DNA from: Metridium senile
Lineage: Eukaryota > Cnidaria > Anthozoa > Actiniaria > Metridiidae
Assembly: GCA_949775045.1 (NCBI GenBank)
Contig: OX459104.1
Location: 14,782,476 to 14,846,475, forward strand
Direction: 5' to 3'
Length of the DNA stretch: 64,000 nucleotides
Below the pieces are notes generated by a model. That model was not told the origin of the DNA and made no database searches. It saw nothing but the letters and a program-made list of their open reading frames with translations. A program made the position numbers and the translations under genes. Below, piece by piece: positions 8,101-45,559 of the stretch. Each line of letters opens with the position of its first letter. Positions within the stretch are counted from its first letter, which is position 1.

Positions 8101-9925
8101 ATGAAAACCGAGATGTGTTTTGGAGAATTCAAGGGCAGATCAGAGAATTCTCCCAAACTTATCGAGGTTTTTGTTTAAGAAATGAAGTAGGTCTTCTGTG
8201 TTGTCACATGCTCATTAAAATTGAGAGGCGTTTGGGAGAATTCGAGAGCGAGAATTTTCCCAAACTTATCGAGGTTTTCATAAGCCAGTGAAAACATAGA
8301 AGATGCATGGTTCCATTTCTTTTATAGAATCACAATCACGCAAAACGACCAAAAATGCCCTTTTTGTTTCACGATGTCATTTCTCCCTACGTTAATAATT
8401 AATCATAATAAATAATACAAATGAAAAATGGCTCTGAAATTACGAATGTTGATGGATTATAGCCCATGTAGCATTTGCTTGAAACATGCCTCAAAAATGA
8501 CGATTTTATTTGTTGTTAATGTCGTAGATACGAGGGTGGCAGCACATATACTGACAGAGCACTTGAACAGGCCTCCAATGAGCTGTTTACTGTGGGAGGG
8601 GGGGACAGACCAGATAAGCCGAATGTACTTATCGTATTCACTGATGGCAAAACCAACATTAAAAGCAAACCCTATATGCAAGTCCTTGTGCCTTTGTGGG
8701 TAAGGACTATCATCATCATTTTTATCATCATCGTTATCATCACCGTTATCATCACCGTTATCATCATCGTTATCATCACCGTTATCATCATCATTATCAT
8801 CATTGTTATCATCATCGTTATCATCATTGTTATTATCATCGTTATCATCATCGTTATCATCATCGTTATCATCATCGTTATCATCATCGTTATCATCATC
8901 GTTATCATCATTGTTATCATCGTCGTTATCATCATTGTTATCATCATCGTTATCATCATTGTTATTATCATCATTATCAGCATTGTTATCATCATCGTTA
9001 TCATCATCGTTATCATCATGGTTATATCATCATCATTATCATCATTGTTATCATCATCGTTATCATCATAGTTATCATCATAGTTATCATCATCGTTATC
9101 ATCATCGTTATCATCATCGTTATCATCATTGTTATCATCATTGTTATCATCATGGTTATCATCATCGTTATCATCATCGTTATCATCATGGTTGTCATCG
9201 TTATCATCATCGTTATGAAGGAGCTACCGATGCTAAATAATAGTACGTTTCATTTTAATAGTACAATATAATGTCTTATTTCAGCGTAAAAAGATACGAG
9301 TCGTGGCGGTCGGTATAGGAGATGCAGTCGACATGGAGGAGCTCAAGTACATTGCGTACTTCAACCAGAAATATGCCATTCATGTGGACAGTTTTGACAA
9401 CCTTACTGAGAAACTGACACTCATTTTGAATGACTCTTGCATCCAAGGTTAGTTAGTAGGGGCCCAAAATCACATTAAATTGCCTAAAGTCGCGTAAAAA
9501 AAATCCAAAATCGCATTACATTGCCCAAAAGTGCTCCTTTTTCCCGTAATGTTGCTTAAACCATCTAAAGTTTCCTTAATGCAGTGTATTTATTACGAAA
9601 TCCAAAATAGTTTTGAAGGGGATGACTAAGTTCCAAGGTAGTTATTTGGGCGATTTTACTGACACTTTCTTTTACTAAAAGATGGTGATCGACCTAAGTC
9701 GCTTAAAATCGCCTAAAATTGACTAACGTTGTGCCCCATTTCCTCACATTTAAATAAATAAATAAATAAATAAAAAAAATAATGGAGGGAGGGAGGGAGG
9801 GAGGGAGGGAGGGATGGATGATCATCAATGAGTGAATGAGTTAACGGATAGCTGATGCGATGAATAAATAACTTTGCTAGAACTCTTTCTAACATTATTT
9901 TTCTCTATTTGTAGCCAAACGTTAG
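5082..9925 (+). CDS. Secreted protein: Cys-rich domain, TSP1 repeat and VWA domain (8 exons, 417 aa)
   Basis: This gene is spliced from exons 5082-5142, 5521-5689, 5941-6182, 7149-7346, 7641-7878, 8528-8699, 9285-9447 and 9915-9925. All introns are GT-AG, phases agree at every junction, and the total is 1,254 nt (417 codons plus TAG). Residues 1-20 are a signal peptide. Residues 21-157 form a Cys-rich region I cannot name (contains GCFKD, RALP, CRCA, GYKVF and AECWSG). Residues 168-222 are a thrombospondin type 1 repeat with WSPW and CTKTCGGG. Residues 224-412 are a von Willebrand A domain with an intact metal site (DESSS, a Thr in STYTD, and FTDGKT). The product should be an extracellular adhesion or matrix protein; TSP1+VWA proteins are common in cnidarian mucus and skeletal matrix. 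A polyadenylation signal follows at 10,016. Start choice: the ATG opens the signal peptide. A CATAG just upstream could be an acceptor, so a 5' untranslated exon is possible. Confidence 0.88.
5143..5520. repeat. Intron 1 filled with CTTC/CGTT tetranucleotide repeats
   Basis: The intron is almost entirely microsatellite: CTTGCTTC repeats, then (CGTT)n at about 5,284-5,346, then (CTTC)n with point variants. Repeat frames give KEGR-, NERT- or FVRS-type peptides and are not genes. The 3' end ATAATTGTAG supplies the acceptor for exon 2. Confidence 0.9.
5521..5689 (+). CDS. Secreted TSP1-VWA gene, exon 2 (first half of Cys-rich domain)
   Basis: It encodes residues 21-77, including [13 protein letters not shown] and RALPIEM, and ends at CATAG|GTAAAT in phase 2. 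A GC[FY]KD motif followed by RALP and a downstream CxCA is a pattern I associate with cnidarian extracellular proteins, but I cannot attach a domain name. Polar and aromatic residues (YQFKWGQYK) precede the junction. Confidence 0.82.
5690..5940. repeat. Intron 2 with a CAGTCAGC octanucleotide microsatellite
   Basis: At about 5,755-5,875 the intron consists of CAGTCAGC units with CACTCAGC and CACCCAGT variants. The acceptor CATTGTAG follows a short pyrimidine-poor stretch. The SQPVSQSA frame across it is repeat translation. Confidence 0.9.
5941..6182 (+). CDS. Secreted TSP1-VWA gene, exon 3 (second half of Cys-rich domain)
   Basis: It encodes residues 77-157, with [24 protein letters not shown], a [12 protein letters not shown] and a final VYMLKD. 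The many cysteines suggest several disulfides in an extracellular fold. It ends in phase 1 at GATT|GTATGT. The C-terminal part resembles WSC- or lectin-like folds only loosely, so no family is claimed. Confidence 0.83.
6183..7148. repeat. Intron 3: small TIR element plus an inverted pair and partial 99-bp units
   Basis: Two structures are visible. At about 6,207-6,526 a MITE-like segment has AACACAGCGGTCAAACGAC at its left and the reverse complement, GTCGTTTGACCGCTGTGTT, at its right. At about 6,845-6,945 the dispersed motif is an inverted pair (CTTTACTGACG...GCTCTTCGTCGGA against AAAGCTCGAAACGTCAGTAAAG). It is followed by about two units of the 99-bp repeat to 7,115. The acceptor is GATCATAG. 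Confidence 0.75.
7149..7346 (+). CDS. Secreted TSP1-VWA gene, exon 4 (TSP1 domain)
   Basis: A single exon carries the whole thrombospondin type 1 repeat: [26 protein letters not shown], then C, PC and EC in register for six cysteines. WSPW is a C-mannosylation site and CTKTCGG fits the O-fucosylation consensus CxxTCG. Both neighbouring introns are phase 1, the symmetric class typical of shuffled extracellular domains. Confidence 0.92.
7347..7640. repeat. Intron 4 with an (AACC)n microsatellite
   Basis: An almost perfect AACC run occupies about 7,479-7,604, followed by a duplicated ATAACATTTCC and the acceptor CTTCTCCCAG. Frames across it translate as repeats of N-Q-P-T or V-G-W-L and are not genes. 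Confidence 0.92.
7641..7878 (+). CDS. Secreted TSP1-VWA gene, exon 5 (VWA, first half)
   Basis: It encodes the VWA start, [17 protein letters not shown], where DxSxS is the metal-binding (MIDAS) triad, followed by the first helix and FGTIVYS. The donor GA|GTATGA leaves two bases that join the next exon as ...[12 protein letters not shown]. An alternative frame that runs on past 7,878 is intronic. Confidence 0.87.
7908..8090. mobile_element. Small inverted-repeat element with AAATCGC sub-repeats (intron 5)
   Basis: The left end AGGCCTGCCTCGGGTCC is mirrored at the right by GACTCGAGGGAGGCCT. The interior is rich in TCGCCTTAAA/AAATCGCA variants. Similar AAATCGC-rich sequence recurs at about 9,455-9,720, 10,440-10,510 and 54,480-54,555. 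It looks like a MITE family without coding capacity. Confidence 0.6.
8091..8527. repeat. Rest of intron 5: duplicated GGGAGAATTC segment
   Basis: Two related blocks share ATGAAAACCGAGA/TTAAAATTGAGAG, then TTTGGGAGAATTC or variants, then CCCAAACTTATCGAGGTTTT (about 8,100-8,170 and 8,215-8,285). The rest up to the acceptor GTCGTAG shows nothing recognisable. Confidence 0.5.
8528..8699 (+). CDS. Secreted TSP1-VWA gene, exon 6 (VWA, middle)
   Basis: It encodes [15 protein letters not shown], which supplies the MIDAS threonine, and [12 protein letters not shown], which supplies the MIDAS aspartate. It ends TTGTGG|GTAAGG in phase 0. VWA spacing between DxSxS, T and D is normal, so the metal site looks functional. 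Confidence 0.9.
8700..9284. repeat. Intron 6 dominated by a 12-bp ATCATCATCGTT array
   Basis: From about 8,705 to 9,220 the intron is a run of ATCATCATCGTT units, with ACC, ATT, ATG and ATA variants at one codon position. Every frame is open and gives IIIV, YHHR or SSSL repeats; none is supported as coding. The acceptor is TTATTTCAG. Confidence 0.93.
9285..9447 (+). CDS. Secreted TSP1-VWA gene, exon 7 (VWA, C-terminal half)
   Basis: It begins [15 protein letters not shown], the conserved late VWA strand, and continues through LKYIAYF and the terminal helix LTEKLTLIL to a closing cysteine (DSC) that can pair with the first VWA cysteine. The donor CAAG|GTTAGT is in phase 1. Confidence 0.9.
9448..9914. 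repeat. Intron 7: AAATCGC-type sequence, (AAAT)n and (GGGA)n
   Basis: The first half carries degenerate AAATCGCATTAA/TCGCCTAAA sequence like that at 7,908-8,090. About 9,750-9,775 is (AAAT)n and about 9,785-9,813 is (GGGA)n. The acceptor is ATTTGTAG. Confidence 0.75.
9915..9925 (+). CDS. Secreted TSP1-VWA gene, exon 8 (last two codons and stop)
   Basis: After the phase-1 join the exon adds Ala-Lys-Arg and then TAG. Such a tiny terminal coding exon is unusual. It is supported by a good acceptor, agreement of phase and a polyadenylation signal about 90 bp downstream. If the acceptor is not used, the exon 7 frame would instead stop in the intron shortly after 9,447. Confidence 0.65.
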
Positions 9926-10015
9926 CAAGATTGACAGCTGTCATTTATAATCATTATACTACAAAGCCTTTAGCTAGATTGAATCTTAACGAAAGACAGG
10001 GCACTTGGTTATGGA

Positions 10016-10021
10016 AATAAA
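10016..10021 (+). terminator. Polyadenylation signal AATAAA
   Basis: A canonical AATAAA lies 91 bp after the stop codon of the secreted TSP1-VWA gene, at a suitable distance for cleavage shortly downstream. No GT-rich element was assessed. Confidence 0.6.
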
Positions 10022-10069
10022 AGCTTTGAGAAAGTTTATTCATCACAATGATTTCTGGGACCGTTTGTG

Positions 10070-10345
10070 CGAAGCCTGAATAGCGCTATCTACTGGATAA
10101 ATCTCTATCCAACGGATAAAACCTATACAAATTCTATCCACTGCTGGATAAATCCCTATCCAACGGACAAAACCTATACAAATTCTATCCACTGCTGGAC
10201 AAATCCCTATACAACGAATAAAACCTATACAAATTCTATCCACTGCTGGATAAATCCCTATCCAACGGATAAAACCTATACAAATTCTATACACTGGATA
10301 ACTCTTATCCCGCAGTGGATAATTTTATACAGGCTTCGTACAACT
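10070..10345. mobile_element. Inverted-repeat element with ~57-bp internal tandem units
   Basis: The outer ends CGAAGCCTG and CAGGCTTCG are inverted. Inside, about four units of the form CTGGATAAATCCCTATCC...AACCTATACAAATTCTATCCA follow one another; GGATAA and TTATCC make each unit partly self-complementary. Frames on both strands stay open only because of the period. This looks like a MITE with an expanded internal repeat. Confidence 0.7.
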
Positions 10346-11129
10346 GGCCTCTGTTGTTTGAAATTAATTAACTGAACAGAGTCAAGTAAACAAAGATTCC
10401 TGGGAGGACTAGGTGTTAAAATAGGGGGGGGGGCTTAAGGGGGTTCAAAACCGCACAAAAAATCGAATAAAATCGTACAAACATTTATTAAAAGTCGGCA
10501 ACCGCGCACAATAAATACACCTGATATTGCAAGAACGTTACCATGACTTTTGTAATTTAGTGGGAAAGGAATTAATTAAAAGACAAAAGAAGATCACTAA
10601 AGCTGAACTCTTTCTTTTGTTATTCCTTTAATACTAAATTACTAATGTTCTTTTTTCATGAGACAACATTCTTGCAAGTAGGTGTATATAAATATTGAAA
10701 AAGTGATAGAATCTGAATGATGGTTCTTCCCCGTAGAAAAACTTTTTTTCACCGCTCAGTTTTGTAAAACCGCAAAACGGCACATATACATGGAATAAAC
10801 CTCAAAACTGCACCAAAAATAATCGCAAACTCTTTCGCTTCCCACGTACGGGTCGGACCTTGGGATACTTGAGGACGGGAAGGGGGAAGGGGAGTTGGGC
10901 AATTAACCAAAATAAATATCGAGCACAACTTTCATTTTATGGTGTCAGACAAAATATACACCTATTTCAAAAATCGTTGTCGCAGCCGGAGCTACAGTCC
11001 ACACTCTGAAGCCTGCAAACGATGTCGGTTATATGGACTTAATTTGTGATTTGTTTCACGTTTTTTAAAATAAATATTTATATTTATATCTAGCACAACA
11101 ACAACTTGTTATGATCATATAAAAAACCC
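10346..11129. other. Repeat-derived spacer
   Basis: Contains AAATCGC/AAACCGCAC-type sequence at about 10,440-10,510 and about 10,790-10,830, and the TA-flanked MITE at 10,518-10,684 (listed separately). At about 10,985-11,025 an inverted fragment of the following 117-bp unit is present (AGTCCACACTCTGAAGCCTGC). No gene is seen. Confidence 0.5.
10518..10684. mobile_element. TA-flanked MITE, degenerate copy
   Basis: The ends CACCTGATATTGCAAGAACG and TTCTTGCAAGTAGGTG are inverted and flanked by TA on both sides. The interior GATCACT.AAGCTGAACTC matches the copy at 31,676-31,858. The two arms are partly complementary, giving a long hairpin. The TA flanks suggest Tc1/mariner-type mobilisation. Confidence 0.75.
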
Positions 11130-11470
11130 CACATACAACCGAAATATGCTATGAATAAATCGATAACAAGAGACGAAATACCGGCCTCCTTTGCAGGCTT
11201 CATTGTGTGGACTATAGCTTTGATTGTTAGGGTCATATATCACAAACACATACAACCAAAATATGCTATGAATAAATCGATAACAAGAGACGAAATACCG
11301 GCCTCCTTTGCAGGCTTCAGAGTGTGGACTATAGCTTTGATTGTTAGGGTCATATATCACAAACACGTACAACCAAAATATGCTATGAATAAATCGATAA
11401 CAAGAGACGAAATACCGACATCCTTTGCAGACTTTAGACTGTGGACTGTGGCATTGTTTACGACAATAAT
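11130..11470. repeat. 117-bp tandem repeat, almost 3 copies
   Basis: Units start near 11,141, 11,258 and 11,375 with ATATGCTATGAATAAATCG and include GAGACGAAATACCGGCCTCC. The third copy diverges and breaks off. The unit length is a multiple of three, so both strands remain open. No coding signal is seen. Confidence 0.85.
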
Positions 11471-12490
11471 TTTTGAAATAGGTTTATAAGGGGTGTGCTA
11501 CGAGCTGATTTTTTCAGGGTCTTGGCTCCTGGTCTAACAGTATCTGAATTTCTCGTCGAAAATCAAGAGTTTTTTTTCATGTTTAAAACTTGAGAAGAAA
11601 GAATACATGTGCAGCAAACAAGTAATTTATGCTTCCAAATTGTTAGAAACCTAGACGCCCTGATGGTGCGTGCACTCGTGTCCTGGATGCAAGGTGATGA
11701 GCTTGGGACAGCTGGAACTAGTTTACAGATTTGAATGGCAGAAATGCATGTCAATAGAAAATACTTCAAAGTTGTTTTATTTTGTTGTCAATGATCTTTA
11801 TTGAATAATACAGTTTATAGAATAACCAGAGTAACACAGCATGAAACCGGTTGTTTTGATATTAATATTTTCTATAATGCACTTCTTAAAGAATTTTTTA
11901 CTTGAAGAACTACTTGATGTCAGTAAACCATGGTAGACTTATGTGCATTCTACAATCATTGTCAAAAGTAGTTGGCACGATTTTAGTATTTTATCTCATA
12001 GTGACTACTTCATTTATTTTAAGTATAAAAAATTTCCCCCCCTTCCACCCACATCAATGTTGGTGTGAAATGATAGCGCATTGACAGGTCAACCACACAA
12101 GCACCAAACAATGACTCCCTCCTCAACATTGCGAAGGGGGGTGGGGGGAGAAGTAGAATTTCAGCAGTGCTAAAATTACTTTATCACATTCGTGCCAACA
12201 CTTTTGTCAATGATTGTAGGTCAATAATGGTATCATATGTCTTTAAAACATTTGGTAATTCACTGGCATCATTTTGTGCAATACTATTACAAATATTATA
12301 CAGCTTAGCATGCTCATTGATGACATCTAATGTATAATATTTCAAATATCCACAGGATTTTATAACACAGAAACATATTGCGTATGCTTCAATAACAATA
12401 TATGGTTTACTCAGTGGCGGATCCAGAACAATTTCAAGGAGGATGACTGTTAAAGTATACACGCCATAAATCCGCCAAACAATTACTAAC
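11471..12490. other. Spacer without recognised gene
   Basis: AT-rich sequence with several short open frames that lack domain or splice support. A short G-run (GGGGGGTGGGGGG) lies near 12,136. Nothing else is recognised. Confidence 0.4.
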
Positions 12491-12496
12491 TCCCAG

Positions 12497-12737
12497 GGGG
12501 GGGGGGGGGGTACTCCTTTTGTCCAAGTGGTGGGGGTGATCGGCGGAGATTTTGAAAATGACCCCTAAAAGGTACGCTCAGATACAAATAAAGCAGAGTA
12601 AAAACGACCCTTAGAACTGATTTTTGAGCCAAATCTCTAAATGGACCCTAAAAGGTACGCACTGGAAATATTTTAACCCTAAAAGGTACGCCGATCAGCC
12701 CTACCACTTGGAAAAAGGGAGTACCCCCCCGGGTACT
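12497..12737. mobile_element. MITE with GGGGTACTCC termini and CCTAAAAGGTACGC sub-repeats
   Basis: The left terminus is a G-run followed by TACTCCTTTTGTCCAAGTGG; the right is CCACTTGG.AAAAGGGAGTACCCCCCC, its inverse. Three CCTAAAAGGTACGC sub-repeats lie inside. No coding capacity. I recall this terminus type from coral and anemone genomes (from memory, not searched). Confidence 0.75.
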
Positions 12738-12828
12738 AACTATTTAGAGCAAAATAATATTTAGTTATCAACTATTTAGTTAATGTCTTACTAAATATTC
12801 ACTCAGACTTGAGCCACACAATACACAT

Positions 12829-13273
12829 TACAAGAGGGTCTGAATGGGATTAACTGTTAACTGAGGAACGGCTTAAAAATTAACTGTTAACTGAGAATTC
12901 CGTGTCTTTTTAGCTGATAACTGATATCGACAAGATAACTGATAGCTGATATTTTTTTGTTTTTCATTAATAAATTTGTCTTTAAGGGCATTCCACTTCA
13001 AAATTGCAGTATGTCAAGTAATAAAATGTAATAGGTTGTCATTGTAGTATCTGTAATATGTCTGCAGATGGCGAAAAACAGATTTGTCATGTGTATTTGA
13101 GGTAAGAAGAACTGTATTATTAACCACATATGTTGTTGTTAATTATTAAACATAAGAATTAATAATTAATGCTTGGCTTAACTGACAACCGAAACATTTA
13201 ACTGATAACTGAGAAAATTGCTAAAATTTAGCTGTAACTGATATTGGGACCCACCATTCAGACCCTCTTACAA
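12829..13273. mobile_element. MITE with AAGAGGGTCTGAATGG termini
   Basis: The left terminus ACAAGAGGGTCTGAATGG is mirrored at the right by CCATTCAGACCCTCTTACA. The interior carries repeated TTAACTGTTAACTGA/AACTGATA phrases. It is non-coding. Confidence 0.75.
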
Positions 13274-13370
13274 TGAAGGATACAATAGTTACACTGTTCT
13301 GCTGCAGTGATATCCACAAGTTGGTACAAAATAGTGCAATTAGATAATACATAGTTTTGTTAAACGGATA

Positions 13371-13829
13371 CACCTAATTGAAAAAATATTGTCTGTTCGT
13401 ATATCGTAGATTGTAGTTCATAGAAGCGGAGACAGAAGTGGTGGAGGGATTTTAATACAACAAAACACTTTCAATACCTCAAAGATCTCCTTTTGTTTAA
13501 ACCTTTACGGTTGATCTACCAGAAGCGTATTTAGAACATGTAAATCATTTAGTCTCTGATGATGCCGTTGACGGCGAAAACTCAGACCCTTAATAAAATA
13601 CACTTATATCGTAGCAAGGCCTCACTCGATCCTATTCTACTTTCAATACCACTTGAACAGTCTCGGTCTCCATGTTGAATGCACCAGCATGGTACTTAAG
13701 AACAAGTCTCATGCATACTATTTATTAAAATCTTATTCACCACTTCGGTCTCCGCTTCTATAAGCTATATTCTATCATCCATGATCTATGATCTACGTTT
13801 CGAACACGACAGTTTTTCTCAATTAGGTG
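13371..13829. mobile_element. TA-flanked MITE with CACCTAATTGA termini
   Basis: CACCTAATTGA at the left and TCAATTAGGTG at the right are perfectly inverted and bordered by TA. Sub-terminal GAAGCGGAGAC...GTGGTG is mirrored by CACCACTTCGGTCTCCGC. The centre includes GATGATGCCGTTGACGGCG, a phrase I associate with dispersed cnidarian repeats. It is non-coding. Confidence 0.8.
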
Positions 13830-13831
13830 TA

Positions 13832-14759
13832 TATGACGTGCACTCTAACTCGAAAGGCATCACATAGTATTTTTCAGTTCTTATATTATCCGTTATTCTT
13901 ATGATTTAAGTCACCAAATCACCCCCTCCCCTTGATCCGCTCTTGAAATTATTATCAAATATTCCTGTTGATCTGTTTATCATTATTAAAACATTTATAA
14001 TTTATTTGCTGTTATTAATATCTTTAAAATTGTTATATGGGTATATTTGTAGTTGATAAGCTTTTTCGAATTGCTTGCTCAGACGAATCATTTGCATTCA
14101 AGATTCAACTATACGACTTTAATTGTTGCCTATAGACCACTTTCATAAATAGTGAAAAACAAGTATTACAAATAAACAGATATTTGAATGTTTTAGCAAT
14201 GCCATATGAAAAAAACAGCTGTAATAGTTTGGAAGTTTTGATGCTCTGTCTAAAATGCCAACTTAGTTTTACTGTACTAATTGAAAAATATAGGGAAATG
14301 TTTTTGGTATTTTTCTGATTTTTTCAAATTCATAAAAACCTGATCATTATAAATGTTTAACTTTCATAAGTTATTGATATCGTGAATACCTATCATAAGA
14401 TAGCTTTCTTTTTCTTATTACAGCAATTTTTAAATATGATCATAAGTGGCGGCCATTTATGAAAGACGTCTATTGCATTTGACGACCGAAGTGCAATATG
14501 GTCCGTTCGCGTCGTTTTTTGAATCTCTTGTCACAAAAACTTCGTCTAAAGATTATTAAAGTTTTGACGATTCTCTTAAATGTAGACAATGTTAAAGTGA
14601 CTATAACAGCAAGCTAAATGGTGCTTTGAAACTACAATAACTAGCGGTTAAACTAGTATGGACTACGTCAGTGTTTCTAAGGAAACAATACTAATTATTC
14701 CAGTAATATATTATTGTACGATAATTAGAAATATCGTATATTTCATTATTTGTTAAAGC
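13832..14759. other. AT-rich spacer
   Basis: I see no gene, RNA gene or clear repeat. ACTAGTATGGACTACGTCAGTGTTTCTA near 14,653 has a related phrase near 15,690, so this stretch and the one after the microsatellite share an old repeat. Confidence 0.35.
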
Positions 14760-15580
14760 ATATAATTCTTTACTTATAAATTATTTATTATTAAATTATT
14801 TATTAAATTATTTATTTATCTATTTATTTTGATATTCGTTCAATTATTTAATTATTTATTTTCTTCTTCGTTTTTTTCATTATTCATTTTCATTTATTCA
14901 TTAATGTATTTATTGATTCTTTTATTCATTTATTTATTTAACTATTCATTTTTTGTTTTATTTATTTATTTATTTATTTATTCATTTCATTTTTCATTTA
15001 TTAACCTATTTACTTGTTTATTTATTTTTATTCATCTGTTCAACTATCTACTTATTTTTTTATTCATAACGTTTAAGGCTATTTTGTTATTTTGCGTCGA
15101 TGTTTCTATTTTATTATTTATTAACTTATTTGTTTATGTGGGTTTTTGTTCAATCATAGTTTATCCATTCATTCATTCATTCATTCATTCATTCATTCAT
15201 TCATTCATTCATTCATTCATCCATTCATTCATTCATTCATTCATTCATTCATTCATTCATTCATGCATTCATTTATCCATTCATTCATTCATTCATTCAT
15301 TCATCCATTCATTCATCCATTCATTCATTCATTCATTCATTCATTCCATATTTTATAATTTCACTCATTATTTTATCAATTTATTCATTCACTCATCCAT
15401 TCATTCATTCATTCATTCATTCATTCATGCATTCATTTATCTATTCATTCATTCATTCATTCATTCATTCATTCATTCCATATTTTATAATTTCACTCAT
15501 TATTTTATCAATTTATTCATTCACTCATCCATTCATTCATTTTTTTATCAGTCCATCTATTGATTTATCTATTTATTCAT
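14760..15580. repeat. (TTAT)n and (CATT)n tetranucleotide block
   Basis: TTTATTTA-type repeats dominate 14,760-15,060; then CATTCATT runs occupy about 15,165-15,350 and 15,405-15,545. A segment TATTTTATAATTTCACTCAT...ATTTATTCATTCACTCATCC occurs twice (about 15,349-15,400 and 15,481-15,532), a local tandem duplication. The long I-H-S-F frame is repeat translation. Confidence 0.93.
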
Positions 15581-15699
15581 TGATTTCTAGTTTAAACTTT
15601 TTGGAAATTTGCCGGCGTCAAAGTTGGGCAAGGCAAGGCAACAGTTGGAGTAAAAATGTAAGATAACTAGTACTATCTAAGTTAAACTAATATAGGCTA

Positions 15700-16000
15700 T
15701 GTTAGTGTTTCTAGCTAGAGTGATTCTCATAAACCTGTAAAATATACTAAAGCGTATGATGCACAATTTGACTCTAATTCTTTTGTTTTCTATTGTGTTT
15801 TTTGACTATTACACTTTATTTCACAGGTTAAGGGAAACCACTCATACGCTTTGATTACACAAGTGTCCGTATGTAACTTAGAGTTGTTTTCATTAGCTCG
15901 TGAGGCAAAGTGTATTAATTAAAGTGTGATAGTCAAATAACAACAAAGAACACAATGAAATTGAGGTACATTAACGAGTGATACACTATAGAGTGTGTTT
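15700..16000. repeat. Inverted-repeat segment 3' of the kinase gene
   Basis: TATTGTGTTTTTTGACTATTACACTTTATTTCAC (about 15,790-15,825) is mirrored by AAGTGT...TAGTCAAATAACAACAAAGAACACAAT (about 15,908-15,957). The same sequence recurs inverted at about 52,745-52,850. The TTTATT here (AATAAA on the minus strand, about 15,813) could serve as the kinase-gene polyadenylation signal. Confidence 0.55.
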
Positions 16001-16073
16001 CGCGGGTAAATAAGAACGGCTCTAATACAAAATTAGTTCTTACTAATATAACAATTAAGTGACACTGATAATA

Positions 16074-45038
<28,965 letters not shown>

Positions 45039-45109
45039 GACTGTACATTAGTTCTATAGGGGAGTGGAGGGATAGAGTGTTTTAACAGCATCTGCTAAGG
45101 GGCTGTGCA

Positions 45110-45500
45110 AAAATTAACAAAACAGTAAAAACCTGCATATAAGAACCACTATTTTTCGAGGTTAAGCTAAAGTGGTTCTTATATACTTGGTATTTAGTGA
45201 GAAATTAGGCTAAGGTGGTTCTTAACTGGTTCTTATTTACAGAGCTAAAACAATTTCCCTTTTATAGTGTTTTTTTCGTGCAAACGCACGCAGCAACATC
45301 CAATATTGTTGGGCCAACATTGTTGTGTGATTTTTCGCGATGTTGGAGGGTGTGTGCAAACGCTCGCAACAAGTCACAACATGTTGGGCGCTCCGGTGAT
45401 AATACAAAGGATTCTGGGACACAAATACCCACAACTCCCTACAAACCACTGCTTGTTGGGGCGCCATGTTGAATAATGGGTGACTATCTTGCTCACTGTT
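45110..45500. repeat. Outer inverted repeat, left copy
   Basis: It starts ACAGTAAAAACCTGCATATA, contains AAGTGGTTCTTA phrases, then GTGCAAACGCACGC...CAACATTGTTG. The same elements appear inverted at 59,630-60,172 (right end TATATGCGGGTTTTTACTGT). Internal CAACATGTTGGGC/GTTGCG phrases make it partly self-complementary. Frames here are repeat-derived. Confidence 0.75.
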
Positions 45501-45559
45501 GAATTTCAAGTCGTTTTTTAATGTTTTTTGTTTTACTTGTTTATATAGCGGAGCTCCCG

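Noticed and set aside
8592..9271. Frames of I/V, H/Y or S/L repeats over the ATCATCATCGTT array
   Set aside because: They lie in an intron of the secreted gene; only the first part of one frame (to 8,699) is exon 6.
14829..15666. 244-codon IHSF repeat frame
   Set aside because: Translation of (CATT)n and (TTTA)n microsatellite.
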